In this document: one piece after another, positions 56,359 to 64,000 of the stretch
Layout: each line of letters begins with the position of its first letter
Position numbering within the stretch: the first letter of the stretch is position 1
From: JBFLXR01 sp040757065
GTDB lineage: Bacteria > Pseudomonadota > Gammaproteobacteria > Burkholderiales > Gallionellaceae
Length of the DNA stretch: 64,000 nucleotides
Reading direction: 5' to 3'
NCBI GenBank assembly: GCA_040757065.1
Contig: JBFLXR010000011.1
Coordinates: 1-64,000 of the forward strand
Notes under the pieces: model-generated
What the model was told of the DNA's origin: nothing
Databases searched by the model: none
The model's input: the letters and a program-made list of their open reading frames with translations, nothing else
Position numbers and translations under genes: made by a program

Positions 56359-56790
56359 TTAAACCGATTGGTTCAGGGATTCCGAAGATGTTTGGGCTTG
56401 CTTGATCTGTTGCGTGATGCCTTCCCACGCAGTTTTCAGTTCGGTGAGCAAGCGCACGACTTCATCCAGCGCGGCGGTATCGTTTTTCAGGTTGGCGATC
56501 AACAGGCGATAAACCATGTACTCATATAACTCCAAAAGATTTTGCGCAATCTGACCGCCAGCCTTTACATCTAGGCTTGCCATTAAACCTTGCTGAATAA
56601 TTGCAGATGCCCGGCTAATAGCGTTGCTTTTTCCTTCAATATTGTGCGCGGCAATATGTTTCTTTGCCGTTTCTGCCGCCTGAATTGCTGCTTCGTAAAG
56701 CATTAAGACCAGCTTATGCGGATCAGCACCGGCAATGTCGGACTCGAAACCGACATTCGCGTAAGCCTTGATTCCAGACGGTGTGCTCAT
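56359..56790 (-). CDS. fliS: Flagellin export chaperone FliS
   Basis: 143 residues, four-helix chaperone that holds flagellin monomers. Conserved AYANVGFES start, DPHKLVLMLYEAAI and LYEYMVYRLLIANLKND. Twenty bases after fliD. Confidence 0.95.
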   Translation of the reverse strand: MSTPSGIKAYANVGFESDIAGADPHKLVLMLYEAAIQAAETAKKHIAAHNIEGKSNAISRASAIIQQGLMASLDVKAGGQIAQNLLELYEYMVYRLLIANLKNDTAALDEVVRLLTELKTAWEGITQQIKQAQTSSESLNQSV

Positions 56791-56810
56791 AATAACTCCC
56801 GATTAACTCT

Positions 56811-58778
56811 CTAACCCGAACTCAACTTGCTCAACTGTTGGGTCAGGTAAGCACTGGTTTGGTTCATGCTGCTGAGCATTGCATCCAGCGAAGAAAATTG
56901 CGCGCGGTAGCGTTTCTCGATGGCTGTCAGGCGCACAGTCAAGGCATCGCGCTGGTTGCCGATATCCTTGATCGACTTGCTGATGCCTTCGGTGCGGGCC
57001 GTGATCGTGCCAGTGTCGGAAAGCAGGGAATCCACCATTTTGTTAAGCGTGTAGGCGAAGCCTTGCGAATAACTAATGGTTCCGCGGTTACCGGTTGCTC
57101 CGCCCAGAATATCAATGCTCAAGCCTTGCGCATTACCGCTTGCCGCCGTCAAGTTCTGCCCGAAGCCGTTGGCAGCGATCCCGTCTATCGTGCCAGTAAC
57201 GTCCAATCCGGCAGCGCTGGTGGGGCCTCCACCGAAGAGGCTGGATTGAGCTGTGCCGCCGGTAAGGGAAATACTGGAAACCGAGCCGTAACGGTTCGAT
57301 GTCATGCTTAGTATGCCGCCTGTCTGAGAGACGGTGACGCCGGCGGTGGAGCTGGCCGCTGTCAATGCACCGTTGACTTTGGATTGCAGTTCGGCGCTCA
57401 GCGCGCTGGCCGTGTAGGTGCCTGCGGACAGTGTGACCGAAATGCTGGTGCCGTCGACGGTAAGGCCGAGCGTATCGTTTACGCCGCTGCTCACGGTCAG
57501 GTTGGCAGCAGCGGATCCGGCCAGATTGCCGCGGGTCGCCAGCTGAGAAACGTTTAACGCATAGCTGCCGACTGTGGTGACACTTGTTGCGCTGCTGTAG
57601 CCCACCAGACTGTCCGTTGCGCTGCCGGTTGCGGCAAACAAACGGGCAATGTCCTGCGGATTGCTACCAATGGCCTTGGTTAACTGGGTTGCATCCAGCG
57701 ACAACGAGCCGTCCTTTTGGAAGGATATTCCGACTTGAGACAGCATGGTCAAGGAACCGCCCGTATTGGAAAGGGGGGTGTTGAGAATGCTGCGCATTTG
57801 ATTCTGAATCGTGCGAATGGTCGAATCGCCCAATAACGCTGCACCTGTTTTGGTGGATTCGTTATAAGCGGTAACGTTACGCAACATGGTATTCAAGTCA
57901 TTATAAGACTTGATGAAAGATTCGATAGAACCCTGTACTGCACTGCTGTCTTGTGCCACGCCTACGGTGATCGGTGAGGCTGTGGTCTTCAACAAGTTCA
58001 ACGTTACGCCGGGAATGGCATCTGTGATCGTGTTGGTGTTTTTGCTGACGGCGACGCCGTTAATGGTGAGGTTGGCGTTTTGAGCCGCTTGTGTTTGACT
58101 CAGATTCATGGTGCCGGCTGGGTCATAACCCAACAGACTATTCAGGGTGGCGTCTCCGGCAACCGAGATTTTCATGCTATTCGATGCGCCTGCGGTATCT
58201 GAACTCAGGGTCAGGCGATACGGTGTGCCGCTGCCGTCGTTGACTATGCTAGCAGTGACACCGATTTTTGCATTGTTGATAGCGTCGCGTATGCCTTGCA
58301 GCGAATTGTTGCTGCTGTCGATGGTGACAGTTTTAACGCCATTGCCGTTCGACGTGAAGCTGCCAACGCCGGTCGTGCCGAAATCGAAGGTGAGCGTGGT
58401 GCTGGCGCCACTGCCGATCGCTGCGGTTGCGCTGGTTTGACCAGTCGCGACCAGGCTTTGCGCTTGTGCGAGTTGGGAAACGGAAACTGAGTACGTCCCC
58501 GTGCTTTTTGCGCTGCTTGTGGCAGTTGCCGTCAGTACTGTGGCGTCGGAAGGTGTGGCCTTCAACACCTGAAAACTCGACGATTTATTCAGTGTGGCAA
58601 GCGAGGTTTGAAGATTCGACAGCGCGCTCTTAACATTGCCATAGGCGGAAAGCTTGGATTGATAGCTGCCTTCCTTTTTGCTAAGGGCGGACAGCGGCTG
58701 TTTCTCAACGCTCATCAGTTGAGAAACAATGCTATTAACGTCGATGCTGGAACCTAGTCCGGATACCGAGATGCCCAT
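56811..58778 (-). CDS. fliD: Flagellar filament cap protein FliD
   Basis: 655 residues, much longer than E. coli FliD (468). N-terminal SGLGSSIDVNSIVSQLMSVE and C-terminal coil (DALTVRLTAIEKRYRAQFSSLDAML core: RYRAQFSSLDAMLSSMN) are conserved. The enlarged, Ser/Thr/Gly-rich centre (about 390-580) has a second Ig-like flagellar segment beginning YALNVSQLATRG. Eight bases after flaG. Confidence 0.94.
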   Translation of the reverse strand: MGISVSGLGSSIDVNSIVSQLMSVEKQPLSALSKKEGSYQSKLSAYGNVKSALSNLQTSLATLNKSSSFQVLKATPSDATVLTATATSSAKSTGTYSVSVSQLAQAQSLVATGQTSATAAIGSGASTTLTFDFGTTGVGSFTSNGNGVKTVTIDSSNNSLQGIRDAINNAKIGVTASIVNDGSGTPYRLTLSSDTAGASNSMKISVAGDATLNSLLGYDPAGTMNLSQTQAAQNANLTINGVAVSKNTNTITDAIPGVTLNLLKTTASPITVGVAQDSSAVQGSIESFIKSYNDLNTMLRNVTAYNESTKTGAALLGDSTIRTIQNQMRSILNTPLSNTGGSLTMLSQVGISFQKDGSLSLDATQLTKAIGSNPQDIARLFAATGSATDSLVGYSSATSVTTVGSYALNVSQLATRGNLAGSAAANLTVSSGVNDTLGLTVDGTSISVTLSAGTYTASALSAELQSKVNGALTAASSTAGVTVSQTGGILSMTSNRYGSVSSISLTGGTAQSSLFGGGPTSAAGLDVTGTIDGIAANGFGQNLTAASGNAQGLSIDILGGATGNRGTISYSQGFAYTLNKMVDSLLSDTGTITARTEGISKSIKDIGNQRDALTVRLTAIEKRYRAQFSSLDAMLSSMNQTSAYLTQQLSKLSSG

Positions 58779-58786
58779 GATGCCTC

Positions 58787-59170
58787 CTAAGCTTCCTTCG
58801 TCAGCAACATGCCTTTTTGGAATTTATCGATGGCCTTGGCAATCGCTAAGGCTTCTTCCGTGGGCACTTGCCGGATAACTTCACCGCTTTGCTTTTCCAC
58901 CAGCTTCACAACGGTTAGGTTGGTGTCGTTGTCTATGCTGAACTCCAAGCTGGGGTTAACCTCTTTCAACGATTTGTTGATGCTGTCGACCGCGCTTTGC
59001 AGCTGACCGGCGGATAGTTCATTCGTTGCCGTTTTTTTTGCTGCAGCCGCGGGAGATTCGGGCTGAGCGGCGCGACTTGCCTCATTGCGTTGCGTGGGCG
59101 CAGAAACGGAAATAGGCGCGCTATCGCTAGCGAGCCTAAGGGTGTTTGTTGTTGCATTTTGGATAAGCAT
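58787..59170 (-). CDS. flaG: Flagellar protein FlaG
   Basis: 127 residues with a disordered N-terminus and a FlaG domain (about 60-127: LEFSIDNDTNLTVVKLVEK; VIRQVPTEEALAIAKAI). Often affects filament length. AGGAGAGG precedes the ATG. It sits directly downstream of the fliC terminator, so it is fed by read-through or its own unseen promoter. Confidence 0.9.
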   Translation of the reverse strand: MLIQNATTNTLRLASDSAPISVSAPTQRNEASRAAQPESPAAAAKKTATNELSAGQLQSAVDSINKSLKEVNPSLEFSIDNDTNLTVVKLVEKQSGEVIRQVPTEEALAIAKAIDKFQKGMLLTKEA

Positions 59171-59190
59171 TCTGCCTCTCCTGGTTTAAT

Positions 59191-59216
59191 CATCCGGTCG
59201 GTACCCCGACCGGATG
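59191..59216 (-). terminator. Terminator after fliC
   Basis: Perfect 11-base arms CATCCGGTCGG (59191-59201) and CCGACCGGATG (59206-59216) with a 4-base loop, 25 bases after the fliC stop. The following minus-strand bases (ATTAAACC) are a poor U-run, so some read-through into flaG-fliD is likely. It may also protect the flagellin mRNA 3' end. Confidence 0.7.
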
Positions 59217-59241
59217 TATTACTACTTACTTAACTACCGAA

Positions 59242-60081
59242 TTAACGCAGCAGCGCCATGACTCCATTAGGCATTTGGTTTGCTTGCGCCAGCATAGCGG
59301 TACCGGCTTGTTGCAGAATCTGGCCACGGGTCATCGAGGCAGTTTCTGCGGCGAAGTCGGCGTCCATGATGCGGGAACGCGCTGCGGTTTGGTTTTCCAC
59401 CGATACTTGCAGGTTGCTGATCACCGCTTCGAAACGGTTTTGCAGCGCACCGTAGTTGGCGCGTTCGGTCGTGACCAGCGACAGCGCAGTGTCGATCAGG
59501 CCGATAGCGGTGGAAGCCAGCGTGGTGGTGGTAATGCTGACCGCGCTGCCTGCTGCTGCGCCTGTGACGGCGGTGATCGTGCCGTTATTGTCCAGACGGG
59601 TGGTAGTTACCGCAATCGTATCGTTAGTAGACGTGCCTGCACCTACCTGGAAGGTCAGCGTACCGGCGTTCGCACCCAGAATGGCCTGACCGTTGAAAGA
59701 GGTGCCGGCAGCCAGACGGGTAATTTCCGCACCCAGTGCAGCGAATTCGGTTTGCAGATTCGCACCGTTCGCAGTAGCGTTTGCGCCTTGCACAGCCAGT
59801 TCGCGCATGCGTTGCAGCGCGTCGGTGATCTTACCCACAGCGCCTTCGGCAACTTGCGACAGCGAAATCGCATCGTTGGCATTGCGAATTGCAACTTGTT
59901 GGCCATTGATTGTGGAAGACATGCCGGTGGCGACAGCCAGACCGGAAGCATCGTCCTTCGCGCTGTTGATGCGCAGGCCGGAAGACAGGCGTTGCAGCGC
60001 AGTTTGCAGCGATGCCTGCGAAGCATTCAGGTTGCGCTGTGCATTCAGCGAGGCGATGTTGGTGTTGATAATAGAGGCCAT
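59242..60081 (-). CDS. fliC: Flagellin FliC
   Basis: Filament subunit, 279 residues, small. Conserved D0/D1 ends (NTNIASLNAQRNLNASQ; LSSGLRINSAKDDASGLAVA; C-terminal ARSRIMDADFAAETA and MLAQANQMPNGVMALLR). The variable centre is only about 60 residues, so the filament surface is minimal. AAGGAG ribosome-binding site. Only one flagellin gene is present in the window. Confidence 0.97.
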   Translation of the reverse strand: MASIINTNIASLNAQRNLNASQASLQTALQRLSSGLRINSAKDDASGLAVATGMSSTINGQQVAIRNANDAISLSQVAEGAVGKITDALQRMRELAVQGANATANGANLQTEFAALGAEITRLAAGTSFNGQAILGANAGTLTFQVGAGTSTNDTIAVTTTRLDNNGTITAVTGAAAGSAVSITTTTLASTAIGLIDTALSLVTTERANYGALQNRFEAVISNLQVSVENQTAARSRIMDADFAAETASMTRGQILQQAGTAMLAQANQMPNGVMALLR

Positions 60082-60111
60082 GTTCGTTCTCCTTCACTCA
60101 GGTAGTTGCCT

Positions 60112-60127
60112 AACGGCACAAGCCGTT
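60112..60127 (-). other. Hairpin in the fliC 5' leader
   Basis: AACGGC/GCCGTT 6-base arms with a 4-base loop, in the untranslated leader of fliC. On the plus strand it is followed by T5, which looks like a terminator against opposing transcription. On the fliC mRNA it could stabilise the 5' end. Confidence 0.35.
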
Positions 60128-60171
60128 TTTTTGCGGTTTTTACTTTGACACCGTAACCGCATTCATGTGGT

Positions 60172-60198
60172 ATATCGGATCGCCCGGCGAAAACTTTA
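60172..60198 (-). promoter_or_regulatory. Sigma-28 promoter of fliC
   Basis: On the minus strand: TAAAGTTT (60198-60191), 11 bases, TCCGATAT (60179-60172). It lies 91 bases before the fliC ATG. The remainder of the 173-base gap contains the leader hairpin and nothing else recognised. Confidence 0.8.
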
Positions 60199-60254
60199 GC
60201 GAGATGTCATTCAAAGTTTTTTCGGCGTGCGGATCGGTGTCTTAGTGAAGGCGG

Positions 60255-62024
60255 CTACTCTGCAGGGATAACACGGTTTTTGCCGGTTTGCTTGGCCTGA
60301 TACATGGCCTTGTCGGCGCGACCGACGACTTCGGTTTCGTCTTCATCGTCGCCGCGCAGAGCAACCCCGGCGCTGAATGTGATCAGCAGACGTTCGTTGT
60401 TGTGCATGAAGAATTTTTTGGTCAGTTCGCGTTGCAAGCGGCTGACGGTGGCGACCGCTTCGTCAAGCCCGGTGTCGGGCAGGATGATAATGAATTCTTC
60501 GCCGCCGTAGCGACCGACGGAATCGCTGGGGCGCAAAGTTTCTTTAATGACTTTTGCCAGATGGATAAGCGCCTGATCGCCAGCCTGATGGCCGAGTGTG
60601 TCGTTCAGTCGCTTAAAGTTGTCGATGTCGAGCAGAGCAATGCTGATGGGCGACTGGGCGCGCTGCGTGCGCTTGAATTCCTTCTCCATGATTTCGTCCA
60701 GACCGCGGCGGTTCAGTGCGCCCGTCAGCTGGTCTTCGCGCACCAGTTCACTGACTTGTTCCAGCTCATCTTCCAATTGGCGTATCCGCTTCTCGGCTTC
60801 GTCGGCCTGCTTGCGAGTCTGTTGCAATTCTTCGTGCGACCGCAGGGCGCTGGCCTGAATCAGGCGGGTGTCGTACATAATGTCTTCGAGAATATGACTG
60901 AGTTCAGTCAGGTTCTCGGCACCGCCGATCTTTTGGCTGTAATTCGAGATTTTCTGGTGATATTCGCCGGTGCTGTCGGTCAGTTCGCCAAGCCGGTCGA
61001 TGAAGGTGGTCATCAAGTTTTTCAGCGTACTCTTGGCGTCGTTCAGGCTCTCGCGCAGCAGACTTTGCTTGATGATCGCATCGCGCAGATTGCGCTCGGC
61101 ATCGGCAATCGTACGCTTGTCCATCGGGTGGTCGATGATGTCTTGCAGCATGGAAATTTGACCGTGCAACCACTTGTCGTCGGCCACCAGTTCGCCCACG
61201 TTTTCAACAAGTAAGCGGAGCAGCCTGATAAGCCCTTCCTGAATTTTAAGGCGGTCGACGCCGCGCAACTCCAGCTTAATCAGGAAATTGCGCAGTTGTT
61301 TGGCCAAATAGGTGATTTTCCCTGCATCGCTTGCATTGCGAGCCTGGTTGGACAGCAGATTAATCTCTTCGGCCAGTTCCGGCTGCATCGGAAGGGTGCT
61401 TTCCAATGTTTTTGCCAGCAGCTCCCTGAGTTGCTGCAATTGCTCGTTGGAGTCCGTTGCGGCAGTTGCGGCCGGGACTGGAGTGGGGGCTGCGGTTGGA
61501 GCCGGCTGTGCCTCCGTTGCGACCAACGCTTCGCTTGAGGCAGACGGCGTACCCCAGGAGCGCATGAGGGATTGAAGCTTTTCTTGAAGCTGCGCCGGAT
61601 CGTTCGCAAAACGGCTCAGAACCGTTTCCAACCCTTCTTTTTTCCGGGTGACGGTAACGCCCTTATGGGTGAATTCGATTTGCCGCATCAGATCGCGGAT
61701 GAGCGAGGACCAGCCTTGCGCCGCCTTGTTTCTCTCATCCAGGCGGCTCAGCCAGCCTTGCAGTTCTGTGCTGCAACGCGACCAATCTTGTTCTTTAACG
61801 GCTTGCAGCAAGGTTTTGCCGAGCGCAATCGTGTCGGGAGCATCTTGGATCAAGCGATTGCCGACCTCTTGCAGTACTTTTTCAGGGCTGTGTTCCGGCT
61901 GACCTTGCCCGCTGATTTCCAGATAAACGCGGGCGTAGTTATCGGGCGTCGGCGCAATTTTGCGTGCCGCCAGCGTTTTGAACGTTTCGCGGGCGAAATC
62001 CGATGGGGTTTGATGGGTAGTCAT
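60255..62024 (-). CDS. Diguanylate cyclase (GGDEF)
   Basis: Makes c-di-GMP from two GTP. 589 residues: N-terminal helical segment, Ala/Pro-rich linker (about 165-190), long helical/coiled region (190-425), C-terminal GGDEF domain with active-site GGEEF at 507-511 and an inhibitory I-site RPSD (498-501). No membrane helix. Together with the YcgR-type protein it gives a local c-di-GMP make/sense pair; by analogy with HsbD it might be a partner of the STAS protein, but this is speculative. Confidence 0.9.
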   Translation of the reverse strand: MTTHQTPSDFARETFKTLAARKIAPTPDNYARVYLEISGQGQPEHSPEKVLQEVGNRLIQDAPDTIALGKTLLQAVKEQDWSRCSTELQGWLSRLDERNKAAQGWSSLIRDLMRQIEFTHKGVTVTRKKEGLETVLSRFANDPAQLQEKLQSLMRSWGTPSASSEALVATEAQPAPTAAPTPVPAATAATDSNEQLQQLRELLAKTLESTLPMQPELAEEINLLSNQARNASDAGKITYLAKQLRNFLIKLELRGVDRLKIQEGLIRLLRLLVENVGELVADDKWLHGQISMLQDIIDHPMDKRTIADAERNLRDAIIKQSLLRESLNDAKSTLKNLMTTFIDRLGELTDSTGEYHQKISNYSQKIGGAENLTELSHILEDIMYDTRLIQASALRSHEELQQTRKQADEAEKRIRQLEDELEQVSELVREDQLTGALNRRGLDEIMEKEFKRTQRAQSPISIALLDIDNFKRLNDTLGHQAGDQALIHLAKVIKETLRPSDSVGRYGGEEFIIILPDTGLDEAVATVSRLQRELTKKFFMHNNERLLITFSAGVALRGDDEDETEVVGRADKAMYQAKQTGKNRVIPAE

Positions 62025-62037
62025 CTTGCCGATCCGT

Positions 62038-62099
62038 TGCTATTTACAGTATGGATCAATTATCTTGCGAGTCACTGGCGCTTGATAGGGTAAATAGCA
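62038..62099. repeat. Inverted repeat upstream of the diguanylate cyclase gene
   Basis: TGCTATTTAC (62038-62047) and GTAAATAGCA (62090-62099), perfect 10-base arms with a 42-base spacer, filling the 102-base gap between the response-regulator stop and the cyclase start. It may be two copies of an operator in opposite orientation. Confidence 0.4.
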
Positions 62100-62126
62100 C
62101 CGTTTTTATCCTTCAATTTGTCGGGG

Positions 62127-62759
62127 TCAGTCGATTAAATGATTGCTGACCGCGTAGCGGATCGCTTCCGCATTGTTTTTTAAATTCATTTTTTCCAGCA
62201 GCCGCACTCGGTAGACGCTGACGGTTTTGACGCTGAGCGACATGACTTCCGCCATTTCGGTCAGGGTCTTGCCGGAGGCCATCAGGCACAGTGTCTGATA
62301 CTCCCGGTTGGAGAGCTTCTGATGCGCCAGATCCTTAAAGCCTTGCGAAAGCCCGTTGGCAAGTTGCTCAGCCAATTCGCCGCTAATATATTTTTTGCCG
62401 CTCGCAACTTGCCGGATGGCATTAACCAGCTGCGCCGGTGCACTCTGTTTGTTGAGATAGCCAGCCGCCCCGGCCTTTAATGCGCGCAGAGCGTACTGTT
62501 CTTCCGGGTGCATGCTAAGCATCAGCACGGGAAGCTGCGGGCGCACGGATTTGATTTGCTTCAGCACTTCGATGCCGTGCTTGTCCGGCATGCTGATATC
62601 GAGCAGTACTAGGTCGTAATCGTTTTCCTGCGCGAGTCGGATGGCTTCCTGTCCATTCTCGGCTTCGCCGCCGACACGCATATCGTCGGTATCGTTGAGG
62701 ATTTGCCTCAATCCTTTACGGATGATCGAATGGTCGTCTGCAACCAGTACCTTGATCAT
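62127..62759 (-). CDS. NarL/FixJ-family response regulator
   Basis: 210 residues. Receiver with Asp8/Asp9 and phospho-Asp54 (LLDISMPDKHG), and LuxR-type helix-turn-helix (NREYQTLCLMASGKTLTEMAEVMSLSVKTVSVYRVRLLEKM core: SVKTVSVYRVRLLEKM). It follows the sensor kinase by 21 bases and is its likely partner. Targets unknown; the adjacent inverted repeat is a candidate. Confidence 0.93.
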   Translation of the reverse strand: MIKVLVADDHSIIRKGLRQILNDTDDMRVGGEAENGQEAIRLAQENDYDLVLLDISMPDKHGIEVLKQIKSVRPQLPVLMLSMHPEEQYALRALKAGAAGYLNKQSAPAQLVNAIRQVASGKKYISGELAEQLANGLSQGFKDLAHQKLSNREYQTLCLMASGKTLTEMAEVMSLSVKTVSVYRVRLLEKMNLKNNAEAIRYAVSNHLID

Positions 62760-62780
62760 GTTGTTTGATGCTCCATTATC

Positions 62781-64000
62781 TTAAAAAAGGGCGGCCTGAG
62801 TTTTTTGGTCTTCGTCGCCGGTTTGTGCGGTGCCGTGCGGCAAGAAGACGGAGAGTGTCGTACCTTTTTTGCGTCCGCTTGCCAGCGTCATCGTGCCGCC
62901 GAGGTGGGTAACACGCTCATGGATACCGCGCAGCCCGAACGAGCGGGGCTTGGCCTGATCTTCCGAGGTGATGCCCTTGCCGTTGTCTGTGATAGTTAGT
63001 TCGACGCCGTCTTCTTGATTCAGAATGTCGATGTCGACCCGATTGGCATGCGCGTGCTTGATTATATTGGTCAGCGCTTCCTGAAAAACGCGAAACAGTG
63101 TAATCGAGGCATCGTCACTTAATTCGATTTCATCGTCCACATGATTGAAATTGCAGCGAATGTCGGTGCGCTGCATAAATTCATTGATTTCGTATTCCAT
63201 GGCGGCGACGATGCCGAAATTGTCCAGAGCGCTGGGACGCAACGATTGTGAGATGTTGCGGGCCGCGGCAAGACATTTGCCCGTTAGCTCCTCTATTTCA
63301 TTAATTTTGTCTCTTACCTGACTGTTTTCTAATGGTATCTTATTTTCCAGCCAGCCGATATCGAGCTTGATTGCAGTGAGCATGCTACCCAGATGGTCGT
63401 GTACCTCACGTGAAATCTTCAGACGTTCTTGTTCGATGGCATCTTGAATGTGCGATGAAAGCGCACGCAATTGCTCTTTGGAACGGCTGATTTCCAGTTC
63501 GGATCGCTTGCTTTGCGTAATGTTGAGCAGCATGCCTTCCCAAAGTGTGTCGCCGGACTCGAATTTGGTCGGGCTGCAACGCAGGTTAATCCACTTGATT
63601 TCGTTGTTGGGCGGTAATTGAATGCGGCCTTCCCAATTCCAGAAACTCAGCTTCTCTGCGGATTGGCGCATGCTCTGTTGAAATGAGGCGCGATCCGCTT
63701 GATGTACCATGTCAAAAAACAGGTCGAACTGACTTTGCAATGCTTTCTGGCTGATTCCGAGCAGGGCGTTCACGCCTTCGCTGACATAGGGAAAGTCAAG
63801 CGATCCATCCGGTTTGAGCAGAATTTGACAGGCCATGCCGGGAAGGTTCTCGATAAAAGTACGCAGGCGCGCTTGGTTATCCTGCAAGGCGCGCTGTGTT
63901 TCACGGTACTCGCCGCGTATTTTGATTTTTCGCAGGTGCTGCGCGATGACCGGGGCAAGACGATTGGTATCTGTTTTGCCGAGGCAATCGTCCGCGCCGA
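62781..64000 (-). CDS. Receiver-PAS-histidine kinase, 5' end outside the window
   Basis: The frame is open to the window edge. The first visible residues, GADDCLGKTDTN, look like the end of a receiver domain. A PAS domain follows (FIENLPGMACQIL; ITQSKRSELEISR), then a HisKA_3 dimerisation helix with the phospho-His in ISREVHDHLGSML, and an ATPase domain (FQEALTNIIKHAHA; DNGKGI). Cytoplasmic in the visible part. A TTG at 63887 could be read as a start but lies mid-domain, so the gene is truncated by the window, not broken. Confidence 0.85.
   Translation of the reverse strand, partial: GADDCLGKTDTNRLAPVIAQHLRKIKIRGEYRETQRALQDNQARLRTFIENLPGMACQILLKPDGSLDFPYVSEGVNALLGISQKALQSQFDLFFDMVHQADRASFQQSMRQSAEKLSFWNWEGRIQLPPNNEIKWINLRCSPTKFESGDTLWEGMLLNITQSKRSELEISRSKEQLRALSSHIQDAIEQERLKISREVHDHLGSMLTAIKLDIGWLENKIPLENSQVRDKINEIEELTGKCLAAARNISQSLRPSALDNFGIVAAMEYEINEFMQRTDIRCNFNHVDDEIELSDDASITLFRVFQEALTNIIKHAHANRVDIDILNQEDGVELTITDNGKGITSEDQAKPRSFGLRGIHERVTHLGGTMTLASGRKKGTTLSVFLPHGTAQTGDEDQKTQAALF

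Noticed and set aside
60288..61214. 308-codon plus-strand frame opposite the diguanylate cyclase
   Set aside because: The real gene on the minus strand has the GGEEF and I-site motifs; this frame shows nothing recognisable.
63770..63958. Separate small gene upstream of the histidine kinase
   Set aside because: It is out of frame with the kinase, whose own frame stays open to the window edge with receiver-like sequence.
1..64000. Horizontal transfer or a mobile island
   Set aside because: No integrase, transposase, tRNA-flanked repeat or att-like direct repeat was seen, and codon use is uniform except in the MCP signalling domain.

Overview
The window is one continuous flagellar and chemotaxis island, almost without non-flagellar genes, from a betaproteobacterium. 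The evidence is the FlhDC master regulator combined with polar-type genes (flhF, flhG, motCD), the FliA/FlgM pair, a FliK-like/FlhB-tail cassette, a CheD-CheB-CheR block and moderate GC. A periplasmic c-type-heme chemoreceptor would suit an iron- or redox-cycling lineage (Gallionellaceae-like), but the sequence alone does not settle the genus. No mobile elements, CRISPR arrays, tRNA or rRNA genes were seen.

Layout. 1-1.3 kb: long leader with two tandem sigma-28-type promoters, then flhDC. 1.5-3.3 kb: motAB. 3.4-22.1 kb, plus strand: heme MCP, two cheV, cheY-cheZ-cheA, an MCP-like protein, a second cheY-cheA, cheW, an Aer-type receptor, cheR-cheD-cheB, then a STAS protein and a receiver/PP2C/kinase protein resembling Pseudomonas HsbA/HsbR. 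22.2-30.0 kb: flhB-flhA-flhF-flhG-fliA-motC-motD. 30.06-31.7 kb, minus strand: flgA, flgM, flgN. 31.8-42.3 kb, plus strand: flgBCDEFGHIJKL. 42.4-53.3 kb, minus strand: fliFGHIJKLMNOPQR, with fliE divergent at 53.4 kb. 53.8-60.1 kb, minus strand: a YcgR/PilZ brake, an FlhB-tail protein, a second FliK, fliT, fliS, fliD, flaG, fliC. 60.2-64 kb, minus strand: a diguanylate cyclase, a LuxR-type response regulator and a receiver-PAS-histidine kinase cut by the window edge.

Regulation is unusually readable. Six elements fit TAAAG(N3)-N11-GCCGATA(N), the FliA (sigma-28) consensus, all with exactly 11 bases between the boxes: two before flhD and one each before the heme MCP, flgMN, flgKL and fliC. FlhDC should drive the basal-body operons and fliA. 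FlgM should hold FliA until the hook is finished. FliA would then drive late genes and apparently also flhDC, which would close a feedback loop. The flhD leader carries a 12-base segment perfectly complementary to the flhD ribosome-binding site. The HsbAR-like pair and the c-di-GMP proteins (cyclase, YcgR) probably tie motility to a sessile/motile decision.

Best leads: the flhDC leader, the heme chemoreceptor, repeated short motifs in CheZ and CheA, the shared ELF C-termini of CheD and the MCP-like protein, the mosaic codon use of the Aer-type receptor, the degenerate P-loop of FlhG, and the FliK2/FlhB-tail cassette.
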